Assembly (NCBI RefSeq): GCF_900101755.1
Contig: NZ_FNAE01000001.1
Span: 1-64,000 of the forward strand
Direction: 5' to 3'
DNA length: 64,000 bases
DNA from: Ectopseudomonas alcaliphila
GTDB taxonomy: Bacteria > Pseudomonadota > Gammaproteobacteria > Pseudomonadales > Pseudomonadaceae
Every line of letters begins with the position of its first letter. The first letter of the stretch is position 1. This document shows positions 40,140 to 49,186 of the stretch, in pieces. Under the pieces are notes generated by a model. That model searched no databases. It saw nothing but the letters and a program-made list of their open reading frames with translations, and had not been told where the DNA came from. Position numbers and translations under genes: made by a program.

Positions 40140-42539
40140 ATGTCCTTCCGCCCTGCCCCGTTCCGGCACACGCTGCTGGCCCTGACCATCGCCTTCGCCG
40201 GCCATGCTGGGCTGGCCCATGCCGAGCCCTACCAGCTGCCTGCCGGCCCCCTGGCGGCCACGCTCAACCAGATCGCCAGCCAGGCCGGGGTGACCCTGAG
40301 CATCGATCCGACCCTGACCGAAGGGAAGCGCTCGGCACCGGTCAGCGGTGACTACGAAGCCATCGAAGCCCTCAACCAGGCGCTGCGCGGCACCGGCTTG
40401 CAACTGCAAGGCGGCAGCGGCGGCGCCTATAGCCTGGCTCCCGCCGCAGAGGCGGCAATGGCGCTGCCGGACGTGACCGTCAGCGGCAAACAGTTCAGCG
40501 AAGGCGACGAGACCGCCGGCTATCGTAGCGATAACGTGAAGAACATCGGTGCCTTGGGCTACATGCGACTGCAGGATGCGCCGTACTCTGTAAGCGTTAT
40601 ACCCCAGGCGCTTCTGCAGAATATTCAGGCAAAATCACTGGATGATGTGTTCAAGCTCGCACCGGCAACCCAGTTCACCTCGCCGACCAACGCCGGCTAT
40701 GCTAGTGCGGTTAGCATGCGCGGCTTCAGTGATGCCGGGAACCTGAGCATAGCCAATGACGGCCTGCGCTTTTCCAACAGGTACGACGGCGGCAATTTCA
40801 TCGAGGAGATGGAGCGCATCGAAGTACTCACCGGTCTGTCCGGTTTTCTCTATGGCCCGGCCAGCCCCGGTGGCCTGGTTAACTATGTTCTCAAGCGCCC
40901 CACTGCGACGCGCTACAACAGCGTCACGCTGGGTAACGCCGGCGGAGACAACTACTATCTGCACGGAGATTTCGGCGGACCAATCGACGCCGAAGGCACC
41001 TTCGCTTACCGTCTAAACGTCCTAACCCAGGACGGCGAGACCGCAATCGACCTGCAAAAGCGCCGCCGCCAGATGATCAGCTTGGCGTTGGACTGGAACG
41101 TCAACGAAGACCTTCTAATTCAGTTCGACGCCTCACACAAGAAAAGTGAGACACGCGGCCTGACCAGCTACTGGTACTTCAGCGACCAAGCCTTACGCCC
41201 GGATGCCAAGGATTTGGACAACGACAAGCTCTACAGCCAACGCTGGGCCTTCTCCGACAATGAGCATGATCGCCTTGGCAGTAATTTCAAATGGCGCTTA
41301 AACGACATTTTCAATTTGCGCGGCGCCTTGGCTTACAGTCAGTACACCAGCGAATACACCTACACCGGCCCGACGGTCGACAACGCTGGTGAGTATACTC
41401 AGCCGCTCTACGCCTTTGCTCCAGTGGAAACCGAGGAAACCTCAGCTTACCTTTTCCTTGACGCGGCCTTCGCCACAGGATCCGTTCTGCATCAGGCCAC
41501 CCTGGGCTATCAGGGCAATATCGCCCGCGTGCGTGACTACGAAGATCACATCCCCTTCCCCGGCCCGCAGTACAACGATGTCGTCGGCACCCCATCGCCT
41601 TTCTACGAGAACCCGCAGACAGGCAAGCCGGGCTACTCCATTGGCAACGGCGATCAGCGCCTGTCCTCGCGCACCCAATCCGACAACCTGCTGATAGGTG
41701 ACGTGATCACTCTGAACGAACAGTGGTCGACCATCCTTGGCCTGACCCGCTCCCGCATTCGAACCTACAGCAACGACTTTGTCTGGGCAGAGGCTTTCGG
41801 CTACCCGGAAACAGCCAGCCGCTACAACGCGAGCGAGACCTCGCCTAACGTATCGCTGATCTACAAACCGCTGCCCTGGCTGACCACCTACGCCAGCTAC
41901 ATTGAGGGTCTGCAATCCGGTGGTATCGCCCCCAGCACCGCACTCAATGCAGGCCAGGCCCTGGCTCCGCTGGTCAGTGAACAGTATGAAGTGGGTGTCA
42001 AGGCCGAGCTCGGTGAAACCCTATTGACACTCGCCCTGTTCAACATTGATAAACCCAATGCCTATACCAACGGCGCCAGTTACTACGTACAGGACGGCCG
42101 TCAGGAGAACAATGGGTTGGAGCTATCGATTACCGGCAAGGTCCTGCCCGAGCTGACCCTAGTTGGCGGCATCACCCTACTCGATCCGAAGGTGAAAAAA
42201 ACCGCCAACGTAGCCAATGAAGGTAACAAACCGACCGATGTCGCTAGCCAGTTGGCCAAGCTCTACTCCGAGTACGACCTCGTCGCCGTACCTGGCCTCG
42301 CCCTGACAGGTGGTGTCTATTACACAGGCAAGCAGTACAGCGATGAAGCCAACCAGCATAGCCTGCCGTCGTTCACTACCTTCGACGCTGGCGCCCGTTA
42401 CCGTATGCCGCTGAATGACGACAACACCCTGACCCTGCGCACAAACGTGAGTAACCTGACCAACAAGGAATACTGGTTGAGCAGTCACTACCTGGGCGCA
42501 CCACGTACCCTAACGTTCTCCGCACAACTGGAGTTCTGA
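40140..42539 (+). CDS. TonB-dependent siderophore receptor with N-terminal signalling domain
   Basis: A 799-residue outer-membrane receptor. Signal peptide 1-28; STN signalling domain about 30-95 (LPAGPLAATLNQIASQAGVT), which contacts the FecR protein; plug about 120-250 (YMRLQDAPYSVSVIPQALLQ; MERIEVLTGLSGFLYGPASP); and a 22-strand barrel ending in Phe (SAQLEF). It would import a ferric siderophore of unknown type, driven by TonB. It follows fecR by 80 bases. The first 400 bases are as GC-rich as the neighbours, while the plug/barrel coding part uses noticeably more A/T-ending codons, suggesting a mosaic gene. Confidence 0.93.
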   Translation: MSFRPAPFRHTLLALTIAFAGHAGLAHAEPYQLPAGPLAATLNQIASQAGVTLSIDPTLTEGKRSAPVSGDYEAIEALNQALRGTGLQLQGGSGGAYSLAPAAEAAMALPDVTVSGKQFSEGDETAGYRSDNVKNIGALGYMRLQDAPYSVSVIPQALLQNIQAKSLDDVFKLAPATQFTSPTNAGYASAVSMRGFSDAGNLSIANDGLRFSNRYDGGNFIEEMERIEVLTGLSGFLYGPASPGGLVNYVLKRPTATRYNSVTLGNAGGDNYYLHGDFGGPIDAEGTFAYRLNVLTQDGETAIDLQKRRRQMISLALDWNVNEDLLIQFDASHKKSETRGLTSYWYFSDQALRPDAKDLDNDKLYSQRWAFSDNEHDRLGSNFKWRLNDIFNLRGALAYSQYTSEYTYTGPTVDNAGEYTQPLYAFAPVETEETSAYLFLDAAFATGSVLHQATLGYQGNIARVRDYEDHIPFPGPQYNDVVGTPSPFYENPQTGKPGYSIGNGDQRLSSRTQSDNLLIGDVITLNEQWSTILGLTRSRIRTYSNDFVWAEAFGYPETASRYNASETSPNVSLIYKPLPWLTTYASYIEGLQSGGIAPSTALNAGQALAPLVSEQYEVGVKAELGETLLTLALFNIDKPNAYTNGASYYVQDGRQENNGLELSITGKVLPELTLVGGITLLDPKVKKTANVANEGNKPTDVASQLAKLYSEYDLVAVPGLALTGGVYYTGKQYSDEANQHSLPSFTTFDAGARYRMPLNDDNTLTLRTNVSNLTNKEYWLSSHYLGAPRTLTFSAQLEF

Positions 42540-42547
42540 GACCCATC

Positions 42548-42574
42548 GGGTGCGTCACTGCCTGTGACGCACCC
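42548..42574 (+). terminator. Hairpin after the TonB receptor gene
   Basis: GGGTGCGTCAC (42548-42558) pairs perfectly with GTGACGCACCC (42564-42574), starting 9 bases after the stop. A long T-run is missing, so it is a probable but not textbook terminator. Confidence 0.7.
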
Positions 42575-42614
42575 GTTCGACCGAAGCCAGATCATGGACA
42601 AGAGTCATCAGGTA

Positions 42615-43262
42615 TCAACCGGCGCGCTCACTTAACTCAGCCGCCCCTCTAAAGAACACCAGCATCAGCGCCACGCCGGCCCCAAGCAACGGCAGCAGCG
42701 CCACCAGCATCAACAGCACGCTGGCCAGCATCAGCCCGCCGACGATATCGAGCCAGGCCATCACTTTCAGCGCCGGATAGGGGGCTTGCAACTTGAGCAG
42801 CCGTATCCCCAGCCAGGTGGTGCATATGCCCATAAGACACAGCAGCGCCATGTAGCCAATGGTCTGCCAGTCCAATCCGGCGAACAGTTGGTCACCGAAA
42901 AGCATGTCCACTGCTTCCAGCAGCAGCGTCACCGCAAGCAGCAACCAGATCGGTACGCTGAGGTTGCGCGCGAAAAAGCGGGCTTCGGCAAAGGCTTTGA
43001 AACGCAGCAGCAGGTAGCAGCCGAGTAACGCCAGCGCCAGACCAAGCCAGTCGGTGTAGGTAAACAGCAGTTCAGCTTCATCCGTCTCCAGCAGAGCTCC
43101 GGCAAATGTAAGCCCGATCACCAGGGCATTGGCCACCACCGAGACCAGTGCCAGCCAGCCCAGCACCTGCAGCTGCCTGGCGCTCCAACCTGGCAACGTC
43201 TGTACGCCAGCGCTATCGAGCAACTCCACCTGCGGCGCACTGTAGGGATTGTCCGGTTGCAT
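42615..43262 (-). CDS. Hypothetical inner-membrane protein (about 5-6 TM)
   Basis: A 215-residue protein of unknown function. It begins MQPDNPYSAPQVELLD, a polar lead common to small Pseudomonas membrane proteins, and then has hydrophobic stretches such as LGWLALVSVVANALVIGLTF, WLGLALALLGCYLLL, LLLAVTLLLEAVDML and ASVLLMLVALLPLLGAGV. The ATG at 43262 is used because the longer frame would overlap the lysE leader. It is divergent from the LysE gene and convergent with the receptor gene. Confidence 0.75.
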   Translation of the reverse strand: MQPDNPYSAPQVELLDSAGVQTLPGWSARQLQVLGWLALVSVVANALVIGLTFAGALLETDEAELLFTYTDWLGLALALLGCYLLLRFKAFAEARFFARNLSVPIWLLLAVTLLLEAVDMLFGDQLFAGLDWQTIGYMALLCLMGICTTWLGIRLLKLQAPYPALKVMAWLDIVGGLMLASVLLMLVALLPLLGAGVALMLVFFRGAAELSERAG

Positions 43263-43405
43263 CGCCTTTATCCTTGTTCGGCAAAAAACCGAGGCTAACC
43301 ATCCGGGCAGCGCTTTACCAGACTGTACGGCCCAACCCACCGGTGGCTGTACCGCGACGCCACTGCAGCCGCGCAATAGGCTTTGCCAGTCACCGGAGAA
43401 CGACC

Positions 43406-44017
43406 ATGTCCACCGAACTGCTGCTCGCCTTCATCGCCTTCGCCTTCGTCACCTCGGTGACGCCGGGCCCCAACAACATGATGCTGCTCGCTTCCGGGGT
43501 GAACTTCGGCGTGCGCCGCAGCATTCCGCACATGCTCGGCATCAGCCTGGGTTTCATGTTGCTGGTGGCCGCCGTGGGCCTGGGCCTCGGCCAGATGTTC
43601 CAGCGCCTGCCGGTGCTGCACGATGTGCTGCGCTATGTCGGCGCCGCGTATCTGCTTTATCTGGCGTGGAAAATCGCCCAGTCCGGCGCGCCGCAAAGCC
43701 GCGAGAATCCCGAGGCCAAGCCGTTCACCTTCATCCAGGCGGCGGCCTTTCAGTGGGTCAATCCCAAGGCCTGGATCATGGCCATCGGCGCCATCACCAC
43801 CTATACGCCGCAGGACGGCTTCTTCAGCAACGTGCTGCTGATCGCCGCGCTGTTTGCCCTGGTCAACTGCCCAAGCGTAGGTTTGTGGACCGTCGCCGGC
43901 AGCATGCTGCGCAAGTGGCTGGACAACCCGCGCGCGCTGCGCGCCTTCAATATCGGCATGGCGCTGCTGCTGGTCGCCTCGCTCTATCCCATCATCGTCG
44001 ACACTGGAACGTTCTGA
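43406..44017 (+). CDS. LysE/RhtB-family amino acid exporter
   Basis: A 203-residue membrane protein with six TM helices. The N-terminal signature is FVTSVTPGPNNMMLLASGVN, typical of LysE/RhtB exporters that pump out amino acids or analogues. The central LLYLAWKIAQSGAP and QWVNPKAWIMAIGAI are also conserved. A GGAG site precedes ATG 43406. Its stop overlaps the start of the BenE gene by one base (TGATG), implying translational coupling. Confidence 0.92.
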   Translation: MSTELLLAFIAFAFVTSVTPGPNNMMLLASGVNFGVRRSIPHMLGISLGFMLLVAAVGLGLGQMFQRLPVLHDVLRYVGAAYLLYLAWKIAQSGAPQSRENPEAKPFTFIQAAAFQWVNPKAWIMAIGAITTYTPQDGFFSNVLLIAALFALVNCPSVGLWTVAGSMLRKWLDNPRALRAFNIGMALLLVASLYPIIVDTGTF

Positions 44018-45207
44018 TGCAAGACGCCGCCCCTACTCGTCTGCGCCCGCTGGCGGACACCTCGACTTCGGCCGTGGTCGCTGGCTTCATCGCCATGCTC
44101 ACCGGCTATACCAGTTCCCTGGTGCTGATGTTCCAGGCCGGCCAGGCTGCCGGGCTGAGCAGCGGACAGATCTCCTCGTGGATCTGGGCGCTGTCGATCG
44201 GCATGGCGCTGTGTTGCATCGTGCTCTCGCTGCGCTATCGCGCACCAGTGATGATCGCCTGGTCCACCCCGGGTGCCGCGCTGCTGATCACCAGCCTGCC
44301 GCAGGTCTCCTACGGTGAGGCCATTGGCGCCTACATCCTCGCCTCGGGGCTGATCGTGCTGATCGGCCTGACCGGCACCTTCGACCGACTGATGCGCCGC
44401 ATCCCCGGCTCCATTGCCGCCGCGCTGCTGGCTGGTGTGTTGTTCAAGATCGGCCTGGAAATCTGCGTAGCGGCCGAGCAGCAGCCCTTCCTGGTGATCG
44501 CCATGCTGCTCGCCTATCTGCTCGGCAAACGTCTGTGGCCGCGCTACTCGGTGCTCTCCGCACTGATCGTCGGCAGCGTGCTGGCCGCAGTCTTCGGCCT
44601 GCTGGACTTCACAGGCTTCCAGCTGCAACTGGCCAGGCCGGAATGGACGACGCCGAGCTTCTCGCTGGCCGCCGCCATCAGCATCGGTATTCCGCTGTTC
44701 ATCGTCGCCATGGCCTCGCAGAACCTGCCGGGCATGGCCGTGCTGCGCGCCAACGGCTATGACGTGCCGGCCTCACCGCTGCTGACCAGCACCGGCCTGG
44801 TGTCGATCCTGATGGCGCCGTTCGGCAGCCATGGCATTCATATGGCCGCCATCAGTGCAGCCATCTGCGCCGGCCCGGAAGCTCATGAAGACCCACGCAA
44901 GCGCTACACCGCGGCGGTCTGGTGCGGCGTGTTCTACGCCATCGCCGGCATCTTCGGCGCCACCCTGGCCTCGCTGTTTGCCGCGTTACCGGCGGCGCTG
45001 ATCCTGTCCATCGCCGCGTTGGCGCTGTTCGCCTCGATCATCGGTGGCCTGACCCAGGCCATGAGCGAACCCAACGAGCGCGAAGCGGCGCTGATCACCT
45101 TCCTGGTCACCGCTTCGGGGATGACCCTGGCCGGCGTCGGCTCGGCGTTCTGGGGTATCGTCGCCGGCCTGCTGACTCTGGCCGTGCTGAACTGGGGCAA
45201 GCGGTAG
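44017..45207 (+). CDS. BenE-family benzoate/H+ symporter
   Basis: A 396-residue membrane transporter with about 12 helices: SAVVAGFIAMLTGYTSSLVL, IAWSTPGAALLITSLPQVSY, VAMASQNLPGMAVLRANGYD and APFGSHGIHMAAISAAICAG are BenE-type signatures. BenE members import benzoate or related acids, but no aromatic catabolic genes are nearby, so the substrate is uncertain. Coupled to the LysE gene. Confidence 0.9.
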   Translation: MQDAAPTRLRPLADTSTSAVVAGFIAMLTGYTSSLVLMFQAGQAAGLSSGQISSWIWALSIGMALCCIVLSLRYRAPVMIAWSTPGAALLITSLPQVSYGEAIGAYILASGLIVLIGLTGTFDRLMRRIPGSIAAALLAGVLFKIGLEICVAAEQQPFLVIAMLLAYLLGKRLWPRYSVLSALIVGSVLAAVFGLLDFTGFQLQLARPEWTTPSFSLAAAISIGIPLFIVAMASQNLPGMAVLRANGYDVPASPLLTSTGLVSILMAPFGSHGIHMAAISAAICAGPEAHEDPRKRYTAAVWCGVFYAIAGIFGATLASLFAALPAALILSIAALALFASIIGGLTQAMSEPNEREAALITFLVTASGMTLAGVGSAFWGIVAGLLTLAVLNWGKR

Positions 45208-45212
45208 CACCC

Positions 45213-45334
45213 GTACCCCGGATGCAATCCGGGCACACTCTGCGAGGCCGCCCCGGATTGCATCCGGGCTACGGACTCGGTCGAAAGTGGTAGGGGCTTT
45301 AGCCGCGACTGTCGCAGGCAAAGCCCCTCCCCCG
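45213..45334. repeat. Two adjacent REP-type elements
   Basis: First, CCCGGATGCAATCCGGG followed by CCCCGGATTGCATCCGGGC (45217-45274). Second, GGTAGGGGCTTTAGCCGCGA facing CAAAGCCCCTCCCCC (45290-45334). The two belong to different repeat families and lie between convergent genes. Confidence 0.85.
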
Positions 45335-45345
45335 ATTCGCTAGCG

Positions 45346-46248
45346 CTACGCCCTTTCCCCTTGTGCCACTGGCTCGGCTAGTTCGGCGCCGTGCACGCGG
45401 TTGACCCACAAGCCGAACAGCGCCGCCGTGACGAACATGATCAGGCTGTAGATGGCCGCGGGAATGGCCATGGTCGGGTTGTTCAGCAGCGCCGGGCTCA
45501 GCGCCAGGGCGATGGCCAGGGTGCCGTTGTGGATACCGATCTCCATGGCGATGGCGATCGCCTGGCGCAGATTGAGCTTGAGCAGCCTGGGCACGCAGTA
45601 GCCCACCGCCATGCTCAGCAGATTGAAGGCCAAAGCCGCCCCGCCCACCGAAGGCGCGTAATCCACGAAGGTGCGCCAATCCTTGGCCATCGCCAGCACA
45701 ATGATCAGCAGCAGGAACAACGCCGAGACGGTCTTCACCGGCTTCTGCATGCGCTCGGCGAAGCCCGGGAAACGGCTGCGCAGCCACATGCCGATAGCCA
45801 CCGGACCGAGGACGATGACGAACACCTGCACCACCTTGGCGAACTGCAGCGGGATGGCCTGATCGGCGGACATGAAGTAGGCCAGCGACAGGTTGACGAT
45901 CAGCGGCATGGTCAGAATCGCGATCACCGAGTTGACCGCTGTCAGGGTGATGTTCAACGCCACGTCGCCATGGGCCAGGTGGCTGTAGAGATTGGCGGTG
46001 GTGCCGCCTGGTGAGGCCGCCAGCAGCATCAGGCCGACGGCCAGTGCCGGCGCCAAACCAAAGGCCTTGGCCAGGAAGAAGCACGCCAGCGGCAACAACA
46101 GCAGCTGGCAGGCCAGACCGATCAGCACGGGTTTGGGAAATTTGGCCACGCGGGCGAAGTCGGCCAGGCTCAGTGACAGGCCAAGCCCGAGCATGATGAT
46201 GCCCAGCGCAGCGGGAAGGAAAAACGTCAGCAAGGGATCGGCAGTCAT
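45346..46248 (-). CDS. Bile acid:sodium symporter (BASS/PanS-type) family transporter
   Basis: A 300-residue membrane protein with about nine to ten helices. LASPGGTTANLYSHLAHGDV-like sequence near 80 (AASPGGTTANLYSHLA) and AIAMEIGIHNGTLAIALALS near 230 are the paired sodium-site motifs of the family. Bacterial members carry organic anions such as pantoate, 2-keto acids or bile acids; the substrate here is unknown. It follows an SDR gene on the same strand, 108 bases away. Confidence 0.9.
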   Translation of the reverse strand: MTADPLLTFFLPAALGIIMLGLGLSLSLADFARVAKFPKPVLIGLACQLLLLPLACFFLAKAFGLAPALAVGLMLLAASPGGTTANLYSHLAHGDVALNITLTAVNSVIAILTMPLIVNLSLAYFMSADQAIPLQFAKVVQVFVIVLGPVAIGMWLRSRFPGFAERMQKPVKTVSALFLLLIIVLAMAKDWRTFVDYAPSVGGAALAFNLLSMAVGYCVPRLLKLNLRQAIAIAMEIGIHNGTLAIALALSPALLNNPTMAIPAAIYSLIMFVTAALFGLWVNRVHGAELAEPVAQGERA

Positions 46249-46291
46249 TATTGTTATCGCTCCAGTTGAACCTGGCAGGATTTTGCGCAGC

Positions 46292-46317
46292 CAGGGCCAC
46301 CGCTGACAGTGGCCCTG
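46292..46317. terminator. Hairpin between the SDR and BASS transporter genes
   Basis: CAGGGCCAC (46292-46300) pairs with GTGGCCCTG (46309-46317). There is no T-run; it may be a weak or rho-assisted terminator of the SDR transcript. Confidence 0.4.
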
Positions 46318-46356
46318 CGAGCCAACATTCGCCCGCTAGCTAACGGGATAGAGCAG

Positions 46357-47118
46357 TCAGATCGCCGTGGCTCCGCCGTCCACCGCCAGCGCCTGACCAG
46401 TGGTGAACGCGGCATGATCGCTGCACAGGTAGAGCACGGCAGCCGCGATCTCCTCAACCTTGCCGATGCGCCCGACCGGGTGCATGGCGGCGGCGAACTC
46501 GGCCTTCCTCGGGTCGGCTTCGTAGGCGCGGCGGAACATGTCGGTGTCGATCACGGCCGGACAGACCGCATTGACGCGGACTTTCTTCTTCGCGTACTCG
46601 ATCGCCGCAGATTTGGTCAGACCGATCACCGCATGCTTGGAGGCCGCGTAGATGCTCATCTTCGGCGCGGCACCCAGGCCGGCGACCGAAGCGGTGTTGA
46701 CGATGGCACCACCGCCCTGGGCCAGTAGCAAGGGGATCTGGTGCTTCATGCACAGCCACACACCCTTGACGTTGACGCCCATGATGGTGTCGAACTCGGC
46801 CTCGTTGCCGTCGGCCAGCTTGCCCTTCTCGATCTCGATACCGGCGTTGTTGAAGGCGTAGTCGAGGCGGCCGTACTGGGCCATGGTGGCGTCCATCAAC
46901 GCCTTGACCTCGGCATCGCGGGTCACGTCGCAATGCACGAAGAAGGCCTCGCCACCAGCCGCGCGAATCAGCGCGACGGTGCCCTCACCGCCTGCTACAT
47001 CGACGTCGGACACCACCACCTTGAGCCCAGCGGCCGCGAAAGCCTGGGCGGTGGCACGGCCAATACCGGCCGCAGCGCCGGTGACCAGGGCGACCTGGCC
47101 GGAGAACGTCATGCTCAT
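46357..47118 (-). CDS. Short-chain dehydrogenase/reductase (SDR)
   Basis: A 253-residue classical SDR. It has the NAD(P) motif TGAAAGIGRATAQAF, Asp in VVSDVDVAG (NAD preference), NNAGIE, the catalytic Ser-Tyr-Lys set in NTASVAGLG and YAASKHAVIG, and the C-terminal TGQALAVDGG. It oxidises or reduces an alcohol/ketone of unknown identity. ATG 47118 is used; a second Met two residues on is equally possible. Confidence 0.92.
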   Translation of the reverse strand: MSMTFSGQVALVTGAAAGIGRATAQAFAAAGLKVVVSDVDVAGGEGTVALIRAAGGEAFFVHCDVTRDAEVKALMDATMAQYGRLDYAFNNAGIEIEKGKLADGNEAEFDTIMGVNVKGVWLCMKHQIPLLLAQGGGAIVNTASVAGLGAAPKMSIYAASKHAVIGLTKSAAIEYAKKKVRVNAVCPAVIDTDMFRRAYEADPRKAEFAAAMHPVGRIGKVEEIAAAVLYLCSDHAAFTTGQALAVDGGATAI

Positions 47119-47263
47119 GTCTGCTTCCTCGCAGGGATTCTTGTTGAATTGGCGAGGAGTCTAGCCAGCAAGCCAGACGGCGAGCAGCACTATCAGGCTC
47201 TGGAGTGGTAGGTCATGCAGGGCGCTGATGGCGACTCCACCAGCGCGGTGCCGCGATCGGCGG

Positions 47264-47331
47264 GTAGCTCGGATGAAATCCGGAAAAGATCGGACGGCAT
47301 GCCAGACCGCTCCGGATTTCATCCGGGCTAC
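47264..47331. repeat. REP-type inverted repeat
   Basis: GTAGCTCGGATGAAATCCGG pairs with CCGGATTTCATCCGGGCTAC around a central 30-base segment. It lies immediately downstream of pyrF, between that gene and the SDR promoter. Confidence 0.85.
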
Positions 47332-47334
47332 AGC

Positions 47335-48036
47335 TCAGGCGCGCAGTTCGGCGACCACCGCAGCCAGCGCCTGCGCCGGATCGGCGGCCTGGCTGATGGG
47401 GCGGCCGATCACCAGATAGTCGGAACCTGCATCCAGCGCCTGACGCGGGGTGAGAATACGCTTCTGGTCATCGGCGCTGCTGCCGGCAGGACGAATGCCT
47501 GGCGTGACCAGTTGCAGGCGCGGCTGTGCGACCTTCAGCGCCTGTGCTTCCTGCGCCGAGCAGACCAGGCCATCGAGCCCGGCATCGGCGGCCAGGCCGG
47601 CCAGGCGCAGCACCTGCTCCTGTGGCGGCACGTCCAGGCCGATACCGGCCAGGTCCTGCTGCTCCATGCTGGTCAGCACCGTCACGCCGATCAGCAGCGG
47701 CTTGGCGCCAGCCAGCTTGTCCAGTTCGTTGCGGCAGGCCGCCATCATGCGCAGGCCGCCGGAGCAGTGCACGTTGACCATCCACACGCCCAGCTCGGCA
47801 GCGGCCTTGACCGCCATCGCCGTGGTGTTGGGGATGTCGTGAAATTTCAGATCGAGAAACAGCTCGAAACCCTTGGCCTGCAACGCCTCGACCACTTGCG
47901 GACCGCTGCGGGTGAACAGTTCCTTGCCGACCTTGACCCGGCACAGCGCCGGATCGAGCTGATCGGCCAGTGCCAGAGCGGCATCACGGCTGGGAAAGTC
48001 GAGGGCGACGATGATCGGGGTTTGGCAGGCAGGCAT
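47335..48036 (-). CDS. pyrF: Orotidine 5'-phosphate decarboxylase
   Basis: A 233-residue TIM-barrel enzyme that makes UMP from OMP. Seen: [13 protein letters not shown] at the start, the catalytic [20 protein letters not shown] (Asp-Lys-Asp array), [16 protein letters not shown] and the phosphate-binding LVIGRPIS. Length and motifs are those of PyrF group 1. The ATG at 48036 starts [13 protein letters not shown]; an upstream in-frame ATG is not supported. Confidence 0.97.
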   Translation of the reverse strand: MPACQTPIIVALDFPSRDAALALADQLDPALCRVKVGKELFTRSGPQVVEALQAKGFELFLDLKFHDIPNTTAMAVKAAAELGVWMVNVHCSGGLRMMAACRNELDKLAGAKPLLIGVTVLTSMEQQDLAGIGLDVPPQEQVLRLAGLAADAGLDGLVCSAQEAQALKVAQPRLQLVTPGIRPAGSSADDQKRILTPRQALDAGSDYLVIGRPISQAADPAQALAAVVAELRA

Positions 48037-48130
48037 GGGCGGGTCTCGAACAGGATAAAAAACGCCGCGCATTGTAGCGCAAAGCGTCCTGGCACTGGTC
48101 GTGACTGAAGCCCGACTCTCAGGCTGGTCC

Positions 48131-48253
48131 GTAGCCCGGATGCAATCCGGGGCCTTGGCTTCGGCACAAAGGCATCGCGGCTGAAGCCGCTCCTACGGGG
48201 CAATGAATTTCTGCAGGAGAGGCTGGGCGGCATTGCGCTTCAGCCGCGAAAAC
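48131..48253. repeat. Cluster of REP-type elements
   Basis: GTAGCCCGGATGCAATCCGGGG is followed by CATCGCGGCTGAAGCCGCTCC and, in opposite sense, GGCATTGCGCTTCAGCCGCG near 48230-48250. The second pair is the common GGCTGAAGCCGCTCCTAC family also seen at 58319-58399. Confidence 0.8.
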
Positions 48254-48271
48254 GTTAGGGCAGCCAAACGG

Positions 48272-49186
48272 TCAGGCGATCAGGCGCTCACGCAGACGTC
48301 CCAGCATACCCATCAGGCTGCCCACTTTTTCCTGCTCACGTTCATCACGCGGCACCTCGGCCAGGCGGCTGACCACCTGCCGCGGTTGCGCGCGCCAGAT
48401 CAGCGCCTGCTCGGCAGCGGCCTTTAGGCCCTTCTCGAACAGACCACGGCGAATCGGCTTGGGCAGGTAGCGGAATATCTGTGCCTCATTGACCAGCCGC
48501 AGCAGCGCCTGGGTGTCCTGAAATGGCGTGACCACCAGGCTGAGCAGGCGCGGGTGCGCTTGCGCCAGGGTCTTGAGCAGTGGCGCGGTGTCTTCGCCGG
48601 CCAGTTTGAGGTCGCTGACCAGAATGTCCACGCTTTCGTTGTTGAGCTGCAACATGGCCTCGGCCAGGTTGCGCGCGCGCAGCAGGCGGTGCCCGCCGGC
48701 AACGCAGAACTCGCCGACGACGCTGAGCGTGTCCGGCTCTTCATCCAGCAGTAGCAGAGACAGCGGCGCGCTCAGCGTCTCGCTGGCGGCCGACGGCAGC
48801 GGCTGCGTCTGGCGCACGGCCAGTTCAGCCGCCTGGCGCAGGGTGAAGGCCATTTCCTGCTGGTCCCAGGGTTTGGTCAGGTAGCGGAAGATGCCGCCAT
48901 CGTTCAGCGCCTCCACCGCGGCATCCAGATCGGAATAACCGGTCAGCAGGATGCGCAGCGTGTTCGGCGCGATCTCACGCGCCTCGGCCAGCAACTGCGC
49001 GCCGCTCATCTGTGGCATGCGCTGATCGCTGACCAAAACGTGAATATGCTCCTCGCGCAGGCGCTGCAGGGCGCGCAGCGGATCACTCTCGGTCAGCACC
49101 TCGTAGTGACGGCGAAACTGCAGGGCAAGGCTGCGCAGAATGCGTTCCTCGTCATCGACGAAGAGAATCCGAACGGGTGCAGACAT
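48272..49186 (-). CDS. Response regulator with two receiver domains and no output domain
   Basis: A 304-residue protein. Receiver 1 (about 5-120) has acidic residues FVDDEE, phospho-Asp54 (VLVSDQRMPQMSG) and Lys105 (LTKPWD). Receiver 2 (about 142-265) has LLLLDEEPD, Asp192 (ILVSDLKLAGED) and Lys243 (LPKPI). The remaining tail has no DNA-binding or catalytic domain. It may act as a phospho-relay or by protein contact. It overlaps the histidine kinase stop by one base (TGATG), so the two are a partner pair. Confidence 0.88.
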   Translation of the reverse strand: MSAPVRILFVDDEERILRSLALQFRRHYEVLTESDPLRALQRLREEHIHVLVSDQRMPQMSGAQLLAEAREIAPNTLRILLTGYSDLDAAVEALNDGGIFRYLTKPWDQQEMAFTLRQAAELAVRQTQPLPSAASETLSAPLSLLLLDEEPDTLSVVGEFCVAGGHRLLRARNLAEAMLQLNNESVDILVSDLKLAGEDTAPLLKTLAQAHPRLLSLVVTPFQDTQALLRLVNEAQIFRYLPKPIRRGLFEKGLKAAAEQALIWRAQPRQVVSRLAEVPRDEREQEKVGSLMGMLGRLRERLIA

